DNA from: Salana multivorans
GTDB taxonomy: Bacteria > Actinomycetota > Actinomycetes > Actinomycetales > Beutenbergiaceae
Direction: 5' to 3'
Assembly (NCBI RefSeq): GCF_003751805.1
Contig: NZ_RKHQ01000001.1
Coordinates: 1,178,001-1,242,000, forward strand
DNA length: 64,000 nt
The position numbers and the translations under genes are program-made. Below the pieces are notes generated by a model. It saw nothing but the letters and a program-made list of their open reading frames with translations. It was not told the origin of the DNA and did no database searches. Every line of letters starts with the position of its first letter. Within the stretch, counting starts at the first letter, position 1. Positions 32,731-39,585 of this stretch are shown here, one piece after another.

Positions 32731-33726
32731 TCAGGGCCGCGCCGCCCGCGGCACGGGCAGACGGCCGACGAGGCCGGTGAGGAGCTGGCCGGCGTCGAGG
32801 TGCGCGCCGGGCGAGAGCAGCAGGCGGTGGGAGAGGACGGGGACCGCCATGCCGCTGACGTCGTCCGGGACGACGAAGTCGCGTCCGGCGAGCGCCGCGG
32901 TGGCCTTGGCCGCGCGGACGAGGTGCAGGCCGGCCCGCGGCGAGGCGCCGAGGCGGACGCCAGGCAGCGCCCGCGTGGCGCGAACGAGGGCGAGCAGGTA
33001 CTCGCGCACCTGCGGCGCGACGTAGACCTCGGTGACGGTGTCGACCAGGCGGAGCAGCGTCGTCGAGTCGGTCACGGGCTCCATCGCCTCGAGCGGGTCG
33101 ACCCGGTCGCGGTCGACCAGCATGTCCAGCTCGTCGGCCGCGCTCGGGTAGCCGATGGTCGTCATGGCGAGGAACCGGTCGCGCTGCGCCTCGGGCAGCG
33201 GGTAGGTGCCCTCCAGCTCGACGGGGTTCTGCGTCGCGAGCACGAGGAACGGGCGCGCGAGCGGGTAGGTCGCCCCGTCGACGCTGACCTGACGCTCCTC
33301 CATCGCCTCGAGCAGCGCCGACTGCGTCTTGGGCGAGGCGCGGTTGATCTCGTCGGCGACGAGCAGGTTCGAGAAGACGGGACCGGGCCGGAACTCGAAC
33401 GTCGAGGAGGCCCGGTCGAAGATGCTGACGCCCGTGACGTCGCTCGGCATGAGGTCGGGCGTGAACTGGATGCGGGCGACGCTGGCGTCGATGGCGCGGG
33501 CGAGAGCCTTGGCGAGGTTCGTCTTGCCCGTGCCGGGCACGTCCTCGACGAGGAGGTGGCCCTCCGCCAGGAGGCAGACGACGGCGAGCCGCACGACGTC
33601 CGGCTTGCCGACCAGCACCTCGCCGACCGCCTGCTGGAGCTGGGCGCCGACGCGGTGGACGTCGTCGATCGTCGCCGGTGGTCCGCTCGTGCGAGCGGGA
33701 GCGGGACGGGTCGCCATCGAGTCCAT
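32731..33726 (-). CDS. MoxR-family AAA+ ATPase (second locus)
   Basis: The 331-residue ATPase has Walker A EDVPGTGKT, the FTPDLMPSDVTGVSIF segment, Walker B LLVADEINRAS, sensor ATQNP and QRDRFLA. Unlike the first-locus enzyme it has the standard GTGKT nucleotide loop. Two in-frame ATGs (33726 and 33717) are possible starts; neither has a good ribosome site. It heads the three-gene moxR-DUF58-transglutaminase operon. MoxR proteins of this type are thought to remodel or activate the VWA/DUF58 partners encoded with them. Confidence 0.9.
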   Translation of the reverse strand: MDSMATRPAPARTSGPPATIDDVHRVGAQLQQAVGEVLVGKPDVVRLAVVCLLAEGHLLVEDVPGTGKTNLAKALARAIDASVARIQFTPDLMPSDVTGVSIFDRASSTFEFRPGPVFSNLLVADEINRASPKTQSALLEAMEERQVSVDGATYPLARPFLVLATQNPVELEGTYPLPEAQRDRFLAMTTIGYPSAADELDMLVDRDRVDPLEAMEPVTDSTTLLRLVDTVTEVYVAPQVREYLLALVRATRALPGVRLGASPRAGLHLVRAAKATAALAGRDFVVPDDVSGMAVPVLSHRLLLSPGAHLDAGQLLTGLVGRLPVPRAARP

Positions 33727-33832
33727 GCCCCAGTCTCTCAAACGACCGGGGTCCCGGCGCCCGGCCTCCGGGCGGCGACCGACGGGGCCGACGGGGGCCG
33801 TCGTGGGTGACGGCCCCGTCGCCCCGCGGCGG

Positions 33833-35197
33833 TCAGTACCAGTACGAGAGCAGCGGCGGACGGACGGCGGCGAACGCCGCATCGAACCGCGCGGCCGTCG
33901 CGTCGTCGGTCTCGATCCGGCCGGCGGCCAGCAGGGTGCGCGAGCTGACACCGCCGAGGTACAGCGAGCTCAGCTCCGAGATGCCCAGCCGCACGACGCC
34001 CTCACCCGGCGTCGCGGTGGCGTCGACCGGCGTCACGACGCCGTTCCCGTCGTCGTCGATCTCGAGACGGAACGTCCCGCCGGCGATCCCGAGGGGGTCG
34101 ACGACGTCGAGCACGAACGCGCCGGACGTCCGGTAGCCGCGCGCGGCGAGCGCGTGCGGGACGTCGAGGATGCGCAGCCAGTGGTGGTCGGACTCGGTGA
34201 CCCTGAGCGCCCGCTGGTCCTCGACCATCCACCGCAGCGGCTCGTCGGTCGAGAGCTCGCCGGCGTTGACGGTGCCGACCAGGTCGTGCGTGAGGGCGTA
34301 GTGCCACAGGGCGGCGTAGGCGTCCGTCGTCTCCGCGAGGAGCAGGTCGACGTCCATCGTGCTCGAGCGGTAGTCCTCCATGTTCTCGGACATCCGGTAC
34401 GTGATGACGCCGCGCGTGACGCCGGCGGCGTCGGTGTAGCGGACACCGCGGAGCTTGAGGTCGGGCTTGGCGGGGTTGAGGCCGGAGAAGCCGACGAAGA
34501 AGGCCTCCTCGGGCTCGAACTCGCCGGGCCGGGTGACGCGGATGCGGCCGAACAGCTCGCGCAGGTCGGACTGGACGGCCTCGCGCTCGACGGGGTCGAG
34601 GCGGCCGCGGCCGTCGCGCACGGGCTGCGGCCCGACCCAGCCGGCGCGGCGCGCGTCGATCCGCCAGCGCGTCGCCCCGGCGGCCGGGCCGAAGCCGTAG
34701 CGACCGTAGATCGTCGCCTCGGAGACGGTGAGGCCGGCGATCGGGAGGCCGGCGTCGCGCGCGGCGCGCAGCTCGCCGCCGAGAAGGGCGCGGGCGATGC
34801 CGCGGCGACGGTGGGTCGAGGAGACCGTGACCGCGCTGATGCCCCAGGAGGGGATGGTGCGGCCGTCGTCGACCGTCAGCTCGGCGGCCCAGCTCTGGAC
34901 CGTGGCGACGGGCTGCTCGGGCAGCGCGCCGGCGGGGTCCGTGACCCCGACCACCCGGCTGCCGACCGCCCGCGTCCGCCACGACTCGATCTGCTCCGGG
35001 GTCGACCGCTCGCCGAGGAAGCCGCGGTTGACGGCCTCGCTCCAGCGCGCGAACGACTCGCCGCCCTCCTCGGAGGGATCGACGGTGACGTAGCCGAGGC
35101 CGCGCTCGGCGAGCGCCGCGCGGGAGGTCTCGTCGAGCGGGACGGCGGCGGAGTCGAACGTGGCGAGGTCGGAGGTGCTCACGATGGGCGTGCTCAT
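33833..35197 (-). CDS. Eis-like GNAT N-acetyltransferase with SCP2-like C-terminus
   Basis: The 454-residue protein has the three-part Eis layout: an N-terminal GNAT domain with acetyl-CoA loop VSSTHRRRGIARALL near residues 121-135, a second degenerate GNAT domain, and a C-terminal sterol-carrier-like domain ending in a hydrophobic tail with terminal tyrosine (SYWY). In Eis the C-terminal carboxylate takes part in catalysis, and the conserved-looking terminal Tyr fits that. Mycobacterial Eis acetylates aminoglycosides and host proteins; here the substrate is unknown. TAGCGT lies 6 nt before GGCGGG-less-spaced ATG, so initiation may be leaderless. Confidence 0.85.
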   Translation of the reverse strand: MSTPIVSTSDLATFDSAAVPLDETSRAALAERGLGYVTVDPSEEGGESFARWSEAVNRGFLGERSTPEQIESWRTRAVGSRVVGVTDPAGALPEQPVATVQSWAAELTVDDGRTIPSWGISAVTVSSTHRRRGIARALLGGELRAARDAGLPIAGLTVSEATIYGRYGFGPAAGATRWRIDARRAGWVGPQPVRDGRGRLDPVEREAVQSDLRELFGRIRVTRPGEFEPEEAFFVGFSGLNPAKPDLKLRGVRYTDAAGVTRGVITYRMSENMEDYRSSTMDVDLLLAETTDAYAALWHYALTHDLVGTVNAGELSTDEPLRWMVEDQRALRVTESDHHWLRILDVPHALAARGYRTSGAFVLDVVDPLGIAGGTFRLEIDDDGNGVVTPVDATATPGEGVVRLGISELSSLYLGGVSSRTLLAAGRIETDDATAARFDAAFAAVRPPLLSYWY

Positions 35198-35203
35198 CCC
35201 GCC

Positions 35204-35209
35204 ACGCTA
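35204..35209 (-). promoter_or_regulatory. Leaderless -10 hexamer of the Eis-like gene
   Basis: TAGCGT lies 6 nt before the ATG. Confidence 0.4.
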
Positions 35210-35275
35210 ACCGCGGCCGCCGGCCGGACGCCACGCAATTCCGGAGGCCTCCGGGGTGGTGCCGATCCGGTGGCG

Positions 35276-35411
35276 GACACGGGTGGCGCCGTGGCCACCC
35301 CTGGACCGGGTCGCGGTCGCCGGCCGGCGCAGCGGTGGACACGGGTGGCGCCGTGGCCACCCGTGGACCGGGTCGCGGTCGCCGTCCGGTGCAGCGGTGG
35401 ACCCGGGCGCC
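35276..35411. repeat. 62-bp direct repeat, two copies, each with a hairpin
   Basis: The unit starting GACACGGGTGGCGCCGTGG recurs with a 62-bp period and few mismatches. Each copy contains a stem, GGGTGGC and GCCACCC around a 6-nt loop (35281-35300 and 35343-35362). It fills most of the gap between the Eis-like and GNAT genes. A related, more diverged copy lies at about 41353-41391. Confidence 0.7.
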
Positions 35412-35479
35412 GGGGGGCGGTCGCTGCGGCTCGGTCGCCGAGCGCGCGGACCGCACTGTCGGTGCCGGGGCGACGCCGC

Positions 35480-35485
35480 TACCGT
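35480..35485 (+). promoter_or_regulatory. Leaderless -10 hexamer of the small GNAT gene
   Basis: TACCGT lies 6 nt before the ATG. No Shine-Dalgarno sequence is present. Confidence 0.45.
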
Positions 35486-35491
35486 CGGCCC

Positions 35492-35998
35492 ATGGTCGAG
35501 ACGGAGCGGTTGAGACTGCGGGGATGGCGACCCGCCGACGCGGTCGTCCACCGCGAGCTGTGGACCGAGCGCGATCCTCGGGTCCCGCCGCCCCGGCGGA
35601 TCAGCGCCGACGGGCACCCGAGCATCGAGGAGCTGGAGGCCTGGATCCGCGGCGCGCCGCGCGAGGAGGAGCCGCGCCTCCTCGTCGTCGAGCTGCGCGA
35701 GAGCGGCGAGATGATCGGCTACTGCGGGCTGGTCCACAACCCGGCCGTGCCCGAGGGCGAGCCGGAGCTGGCGTACGAGCTGCTGCGTCGGCACTGGGGC
35801 CGCGGGTATGCGACGGAGGCGGCCCGCGCGATCGTCGAGCGGGCCCGCGCCGCGGGGTACCCGCGCCTGTGGGCGAGCGTCCGGGACTGGAACACGGCCT
35901 CCCGTGGCGTGCTCGCGAAGCTCGGCTTCGCCGAGAGCGGGCGCGTCGAGCCCGACGCCGTGCACGGCGACTCGATCTTCACGACGCTGGCGCTCTGA
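35492..35998 (+). CDS. GNAT family N-acetyltransferase (RimJ/RimL-like)
   Basis: A 168-residue acetyltransferase of the RimJ/RimL type. It begins METERLRLR-like (VETERLRLRGWRPAD), has a central sheet with GEMIGYCGLVHNP and an acetyl-CoA segment RRHWGRGYATEAARA, and ends with NTASRGVLAKLGFAESGR, the classic closing motif. Such enzymes acetylate protein N-termini or small amines; the substrate here cannot be told. No ribosome site precedes the ATG; TACCGT at 6 nt suggests a leaderless message. Confidence 0.9.
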   Translation: MVETERLRLRGWRPADAVVHRELWTERDPRVPPPRRISADGHPSIEELEAWIRGAPREEEPRLLVVELRESGEMIGYCGLVHNPAVPEGEPELAYELLRRHWGRGYATEAARAIVERARAAGYPRLWASVRDWNTASRGVLAKLGFAESGRVEPDAVHGDSIFTTLAL

Positions 35999-36079
35999 CG
36001 CGCCGGCTCCTCCGACATCGGGGTGACCTCGCGGGCGGGGACCCGGAAGCCCGCCCCGATGTCGGAGTGAGCGCGAGCG

Positions 36080-37102
36080 TCAGCGCCAGCCGAGCGCCGG
36101 CGCCACGTGGGTGAGGATCGACTCGACCACGTGCGCGTTGTAGTCCACCCCGAGCTGGTTGGGGACAGTGAGCAGGAGCGTGTCCGCGGCGGCGATCGCC
36201 TCGTCCTCGCGCAGCTGCTCGATCAGCCGGTCCGGCTCGGCGGCGTAGGAGCGGCCGAACACGCCGCGGAACCCGTCGATGGCACCGAACGAGTCGTCCT
36301 CGGGACGACCGTGCCCGAAGTAGGCGCGGTCGGCGTCGCTCACCAGCGCGAAGATCGACCGCGACACCGAGACGCGCGGCTCCCAGTCGTGGCCGGCCTC
36401 GCGCCAGGCGGCGCGGAAGTGCTCGATCTGCTCGGCCTGCTGGACGTGGAACGGCTTGCCGGACTCGTCCTCCTTGAGCGTCGAGCTCATGAGGTTCATC
36501 CCGAGCTTCGCCGCCCACTCGCCGGTCGCGTTCGACGCCGACCCCCACCAGATGCGCCGGCGCAGGCCCGGCGACTGCGGCTGGATGCCCAGCGGCCCCG
36601 GGTGCGGGTTCGGGAACATCGGGTTGGGGTTGGGCTCGGCGAACCGCGCCCCGTCGATCACCTGGAGGTAGACCTCGGTGTTGGCGCGCGCGACGTCGGC
36701 CATCGTCTGACCCTCGGGCGCTCCGTAGCCGAAGTAGCGCCAGCCGTCGACGACCTGCTCGGGTGACCCCCGCGAGATGCCGAGCTGCAGCCGGCCGCCG
36801 GAGATGAGGTCCGCGGCGCCGGAGTCCTCCGCCATGTAGAGCGGGTTCTCGTAGCGCATGTCGATGACGCCGGTGCCGATCTCGATCCGGTCCGTCCGTG
36901 CCCCGATGGCGGCCAGCAGCGGGAATGGCGAGCCGAGCTGGTTGGCGTAGTGGTGGACGCGGAAGTATGCGCCGTCGCCGCCCAGCTCCTCGACGGCCTC
37001 GGCCAGCTCGATGGACTGGTGCAGCACGTCGGCGGCGCTGCGGGTCTTGCTGTGCGGGCTCGGGGACCAGTGTCCGAACGAGAGGAATCCGATGTTCTTC
37101 AT
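36080..37102 (-). CDS. Luciferase-like flavin-dependent monooxygenase (isolated)
   Basis: The 340-residue protein belongs to the bacterial luciferase-like (LLM) family, TIM-barrel enzymes that use FMNH2 or F420. It begins MKNIGFLSFGHW and has the typical RIEIGTGVIDMRYENPLYMAEDSGAADLISGGRLQLGISRG run near residues 75-115 and RIWWGSASNATGEWAAKLGMNLM in the second half. An ATG eight codons upstream (37126) is possible, but the family start fits the one chosen. It is related in pattern to the enzymes at 48.5 and 61.1 kb, yet stands alone without reductase or transporter genes. It diverges from the small secreted protein gene. Confidence 0.88.
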   Translation of the reverse strand: MKNIGFLSFGHWSPSPHSKTRSAADVLHQSIELAEAVEELGGDGAYFRVHHYANQLGSPFPLLAAIGARTDRIEIGTGVIDMRYENPLYMAEDSGAADLISGGRLQLGISRGSPEQVVDGWRYFGYGAPEGQTMADVARANTEVYLQVIDGARFAEPNPNPMFPNPHPGPLGIQPQSPGLRRRIWWGSASNATGEWAAKLGMNLMSSTLKEDESGKPFHVQQAEQIEHFRAAWREAGHDWEPRVSVSRSIFALVSDADRAYFGHGRPEDDSFGAIDGFRGVFGRSYAAEPDRLIEQLREDEAIAAADTLLLTVPNQLGVDYNAHVVESILTHVAPALGWR

Positions 37103-37267
37103 GCCGGGTGAAACATGCAGATGCATGGATCCATTCCCGGCTAGGCATCGACGGATCCGGACTAGATCAAAGCGGTCAACTTGCTGATTTCGTCGAAGCC
37201 TGATTGAGTAAATTCGAAGGTTCTCGCGCCTGATAGAGAGACACAGACCGAATCAAGGAGGATTCGC

Positions 37268-37603
37268 GTGACGCAACGCAGGATGCCCCGGTTAAGGAAG
37301 ACGTTGGCCGCTGGGGTCGCGACCCTGGCGCTCTTGGCAGGGGGAGGGGTCGCCGGAGCAGCGATTGCCCCACCACCCGGGTTGACGCCGATGGCATCGG
37401 GCTGTGGTGAGTCCTACACACTCCGCGGCGACGGGCTGGCTACCGCCTCCTGGTACAACTGCTCCTCGACGAGCACCCGCGTGAAGCCCCGGTGGCAGAA
37501 CGCCAACGGCTACTTCTGGGGCGCGTGCCAGACGGTGACGCCGTACGGCACAGCGTGGTGGCAGACATACTGGGCTTCCGTCGCGTACTGGAGTTCCTGC
37601 TGA
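37268..37603 (+). CDS. Small secreted Trp- and Cys-rich protein
   Basis: The 111-residue product has a clear signal peptide (RRMPRLRK, a hydrophobic core to about residue 30, then AGAAIA) and a compact mature part of about 75 residues. That part has four cysteines (46, 65, 87, 111; two likely disulfides, one at the very C-terminus) and seven tryptophans. A strong ribosome site, AAGGAGG, precedes the GTG. The size and layout resemble secreted bacteriocins or inhibitors (for example lactococcin-972-type precursors), but I do not recognise the family. The upstream region is distinctly AT-richer than the window average. Its stop codon overlaps a possible CTG start of the following lipoprotein gene. 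Confidence 0.7.
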   Translation: MTQRRMPRLRKTLAAGVATLALLAGGGVAGAAIAPPPGLTPMASGCGESYTLRGDGLATASWYNCSSTSTRVKPRWQNANGYFWGACQTVTPYGTAWWQTYWASVAYWSSC

Positions 37604-38637
37604 TCACCACATCATCGGAATCGTGTACGCAAACCGCGGCCCATCGTCGCTTGGCACTCGGGCTGGGTTGCGTGTTGACGCTCGGACTCGTCGGCTGCTC
37701 GGCCGGAGGCCCGGCACCGATCCCGGACGACCTGCCGCTGGAGCGCGAGCTCGCCGAGATCCGGGCGCTGACGCAGGGCGACGCCGACGCGACGGACGGC
37801 ACCGAGAGCCGAGTGCAGGACGTGATCGCGGGCTGCATGAAGCAGCAGGGGTTCGACTACACCCCCGCGGTCCCTCCGGACGCCGTCGGCGGGACGAGCG
37901 GACCCGGCGACGCGGGCGACGCGATGGTCAGGGCCCAGGAGACGCTGAGCCCCGAGGAGTTCGCGCGCCAGTACGGCTACGGCATCACGACGTCGTCGGC
38001 GACACAGGACGACGCAAACGACGACGCGAGCAACGACGCATGGGTGGACCCGAACGCCGCCAGGGTCGAGGCGATGAGCGAGGAGGAGCGCGACGCCTAC
38101 TGGCACGCGCTCAACGGGTGGCCGGAGGGCGACCAGGGCCCCGGCGAGAATCTGGAGGGCTGCGACGCGCGGGCCCGCCAGCAGGTCGAGACCCAGAACG
38201 CCGCCCTGGAGGCGGTATACGCGGACCCGACGTACGCCGAGCTCACGGCCGCGATGGTCGGCGTCCTGACCCTGGACCCGGACGATTCCCGACTCGCGAC
38301 CGTCACCGGTGAGTGGAGCCAGTGCATGGCGGACTCCGGGTTCCCCGACCTCGCCAGCACCGAGGAGGCCCAGGGCTCGATCACCGAGCTGGCCTACGAG
38401 GACACCGACGGGCTCTGGAGCCCCCGGGATCTGAGCCCGGACGAGCTCGGTGCGATCCGAGAACTCGAGATCGCGACCGCGACGGCCGACCACCTGTGCC
38501 AGGAGGAGGTCGGCTACCGGGAGGAGTACCGGCGAGCCCTGGCGGACGACCAGCAGCAGTTCCTCGACGCCTACCGGGAGGACATCGACGCCTTCAAGGA
38601 CGCCGTCATGCTCGCTCTCGCCGACGACGCACCCTGA
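37600..38637 (+). CDS. Putative lipoprotein downstream of the small secreted protein
   Basis: An extracytoplasmic, acidic protein of about 345 residues of unknown family. A lipoprotein signal is evident: AHRR, a hydrophobic LALGLGCVLTLGL core and lipobox LVGC. No ATG or GTG lies in the right place. A TTG at 37651 would remove the positive residues of the signal. A CTG at 37600 overlaps the stop of the preceding gene as CTGA, mirroring the ATGA/GTGA couplings elsewhere here, with GGAG upstream; I use it provisionally. Several cysteine-containing segments (AGCMKQQGFDY, EWSQCMADSGFPD, HLCQEEVGY) recall actinobacterial lipoproteins with repeated xxCMxxxG units. Pairing with the small secreted protein suggests a shared function, perhaps immunity or binding. 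Confidence 0.65.
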   Translation: MITTSSESCTQTAAHRRLALGLGCVLTLGLVGCSAGGPAPIPDDLPLERELAEIRALTQGDADATDGTESRVQDVIAGCMKQQGFDYTPAVPPDAVGGTSGPGDAGDAMVRAQETLSPEEFARQYGYGITTSSATQDDANDDASNDAWVDPNAARVEAMSEEERDAYWHALNGWPEGDQGPGENLEGCDARARQQVETQNAALEAVYADPTYAELTAAMVGVLTLDPDDSRLATVTGEWSQCMADSGFPDLASTEEAQGSITELAYEDTDGLWSPRDLSPDELGAIRELEIATATADHLCQEEVGYREEYRRALADDQQQFLDAYREDIDAFKDAVMLALADDAP

Positions 38638-38662
38638 CCCCGCACCAGCGACGGCCCGCGGA

Positions 38663-38668
38663 TACCGT
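38663..38668 (+). promoter_or_regulatory. Leaderless -10 hexamer of the SpoU methyltransferase
   Basis: TACCGT lies 6 nt before the ATG. No Shine-Dalgarno sequence is present. Confidence 0.45.
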
Positions 38669-38674
38669 GTCCCC

Positions 38675-39511
38675 ATGCCCCGCACGCTCCATGTCACCCG
38701 GCCGAACGCGCAGTTCCAGCAGTGGGAGGCCCTCCTGCGCAACCGGACCAAGCGGCTGCGCGCGGGCGAGCTGGTCGTCCAGGGCGTCCGGCCGATCACG
38801 CTCGCGCTGGAGCACGGCTGGCGCGTGCGCGCCGTCCTCTACGACGACGAGCGGCCGCTGTCGCGCTGGGCCGAGGATCTGCTCGAGCGGGCGCGCGGGC
38901 TGCGCGTCGCGATGGCGCCCGACCTGCTGCGCCAGCTCAGCGACAAGGACGAGGACGTCCCCGAGCTGATCGCGGTCGTCGCGATGCCCGAGGACGACCT
39001 GGCCCGGATCCCGGTCGGCCCGTCCTTCCTCGGGGCGGTCTTCGACCGGCCGACGCAGCCGGGCAACGTCGGCACGATGGTCCGCTCGCTCGACGCGTTC
39101 GGCGGCTCCGGCCTCGTCGTGACGGGCCACGGCGCCGATCCCTACGACCCCAAGACCGTCCGCGCCTCGACCGGCTCGCTGTTCGCCGTGCCGGTCGTCC
39201 GCGCCCCCTCGCACCGGGAGGTGCTCGCCTGGGTGACACGGCTGCGCGCGGCCGGCCACCCGATCACCGTCGTCGGGACCGACGAGCACGGCACCGCGAC
39301 GATCGACGACGTCGACCTGACAGGTCCGACGCTCCTCGTCATCGGCAACGAGACCGCGGGGCTGAGCTCGGGCTGGCGCGAGGCCTGCGACGTCATGGCC
39401 CGCATCCCGATCGGCGGCGCGGCGAGCTCGCTCAACGCCGCGAGCGCCGCGACCGTGACCCTCTACGAGGCCGCCCGGCAGCGCTCCCGGACCAGCACGA
39501 CCACCCCGTGA
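38675..39511 (+). CDS. TrmH/SpoU-family RNA 2'-O-methyltransferase
   Basis: The 278-residue protein is a SPOUT methyltransferase that would methylate ribose 2'-OH in tRNA or rRNA. The three family motifs are present: DRPTQPGNVGTMVRSLDAFG near residues 125-145, LLVIGNETAGLS, and the C-terminal knot IPIGGAASSLNAASAATVTLYEA. The N-terminal 100 residues form a substrate-binding domain like that of the RlmB/TsnR group. A TACCGT hexamer 6 nt before the ATG points to a leaderless transcript. The exact RNA target is not predictable. Confidence 0.9.
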   Translation: MPRTLHVTRPNAQFQQWEALLRNRTKRLRAGELVVQGVRPITLALEHGWRVRAVLYDDERPLSRWAEDLLERARGLRVAMAPDLLRQLSDKDEDVPELIAVVAMPEDDLARIPVGPSFLGAVFDRPTQPGNVGTMVRSLDAFGGSGLVVTGHGADPYDPKTVRASTGSLFAVPVVRAPSHREVLAWVTRLRAAGHPITVVGTDEHGTATIDDVDLTGPTLLVIGNETAGLSSGWREACDVMARIPIGGAASSLNAASAATVTLYEAARQRSRTSTTTP

Positions 39512-39525
39512 GCCCAACCTCTTAT

Positions 39526-39540
39526 TGAGAACCGTTATCA
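39526..39540. promoter_or_regulatory. Zur-box-like imperfect palindrome
   Basis: TGAGAACCGTTATCA is a 7-1-7 inverted repeat with six of seven pairs matching. It resembles actinobacterial Zur operators of the TGAnAACnnTTnTCA type. It lies 45 nt before the methyltransferase-GNAT gene. Confidence 0.5.
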
Positions 39541-39548
39541 TCAACCCG

Positions 39549-39571
39549 TCGACCCTCGCACCGAGGGTCGA
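39549..39571 (+). promoter_or_regulatory. Hairpin between the Zur-like box and the gene start
   Basis: TCGACCCTCG and CGAGGGTCGA form a perfect 10-bp stem with a 3-nt loop (CAC). It ends 14 nt before the GTG and could affect translation or mark a terminator/attenuator. Confidence 0.45.
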
Positions 39572-39585
39572 GGGACGGGGTCGAC

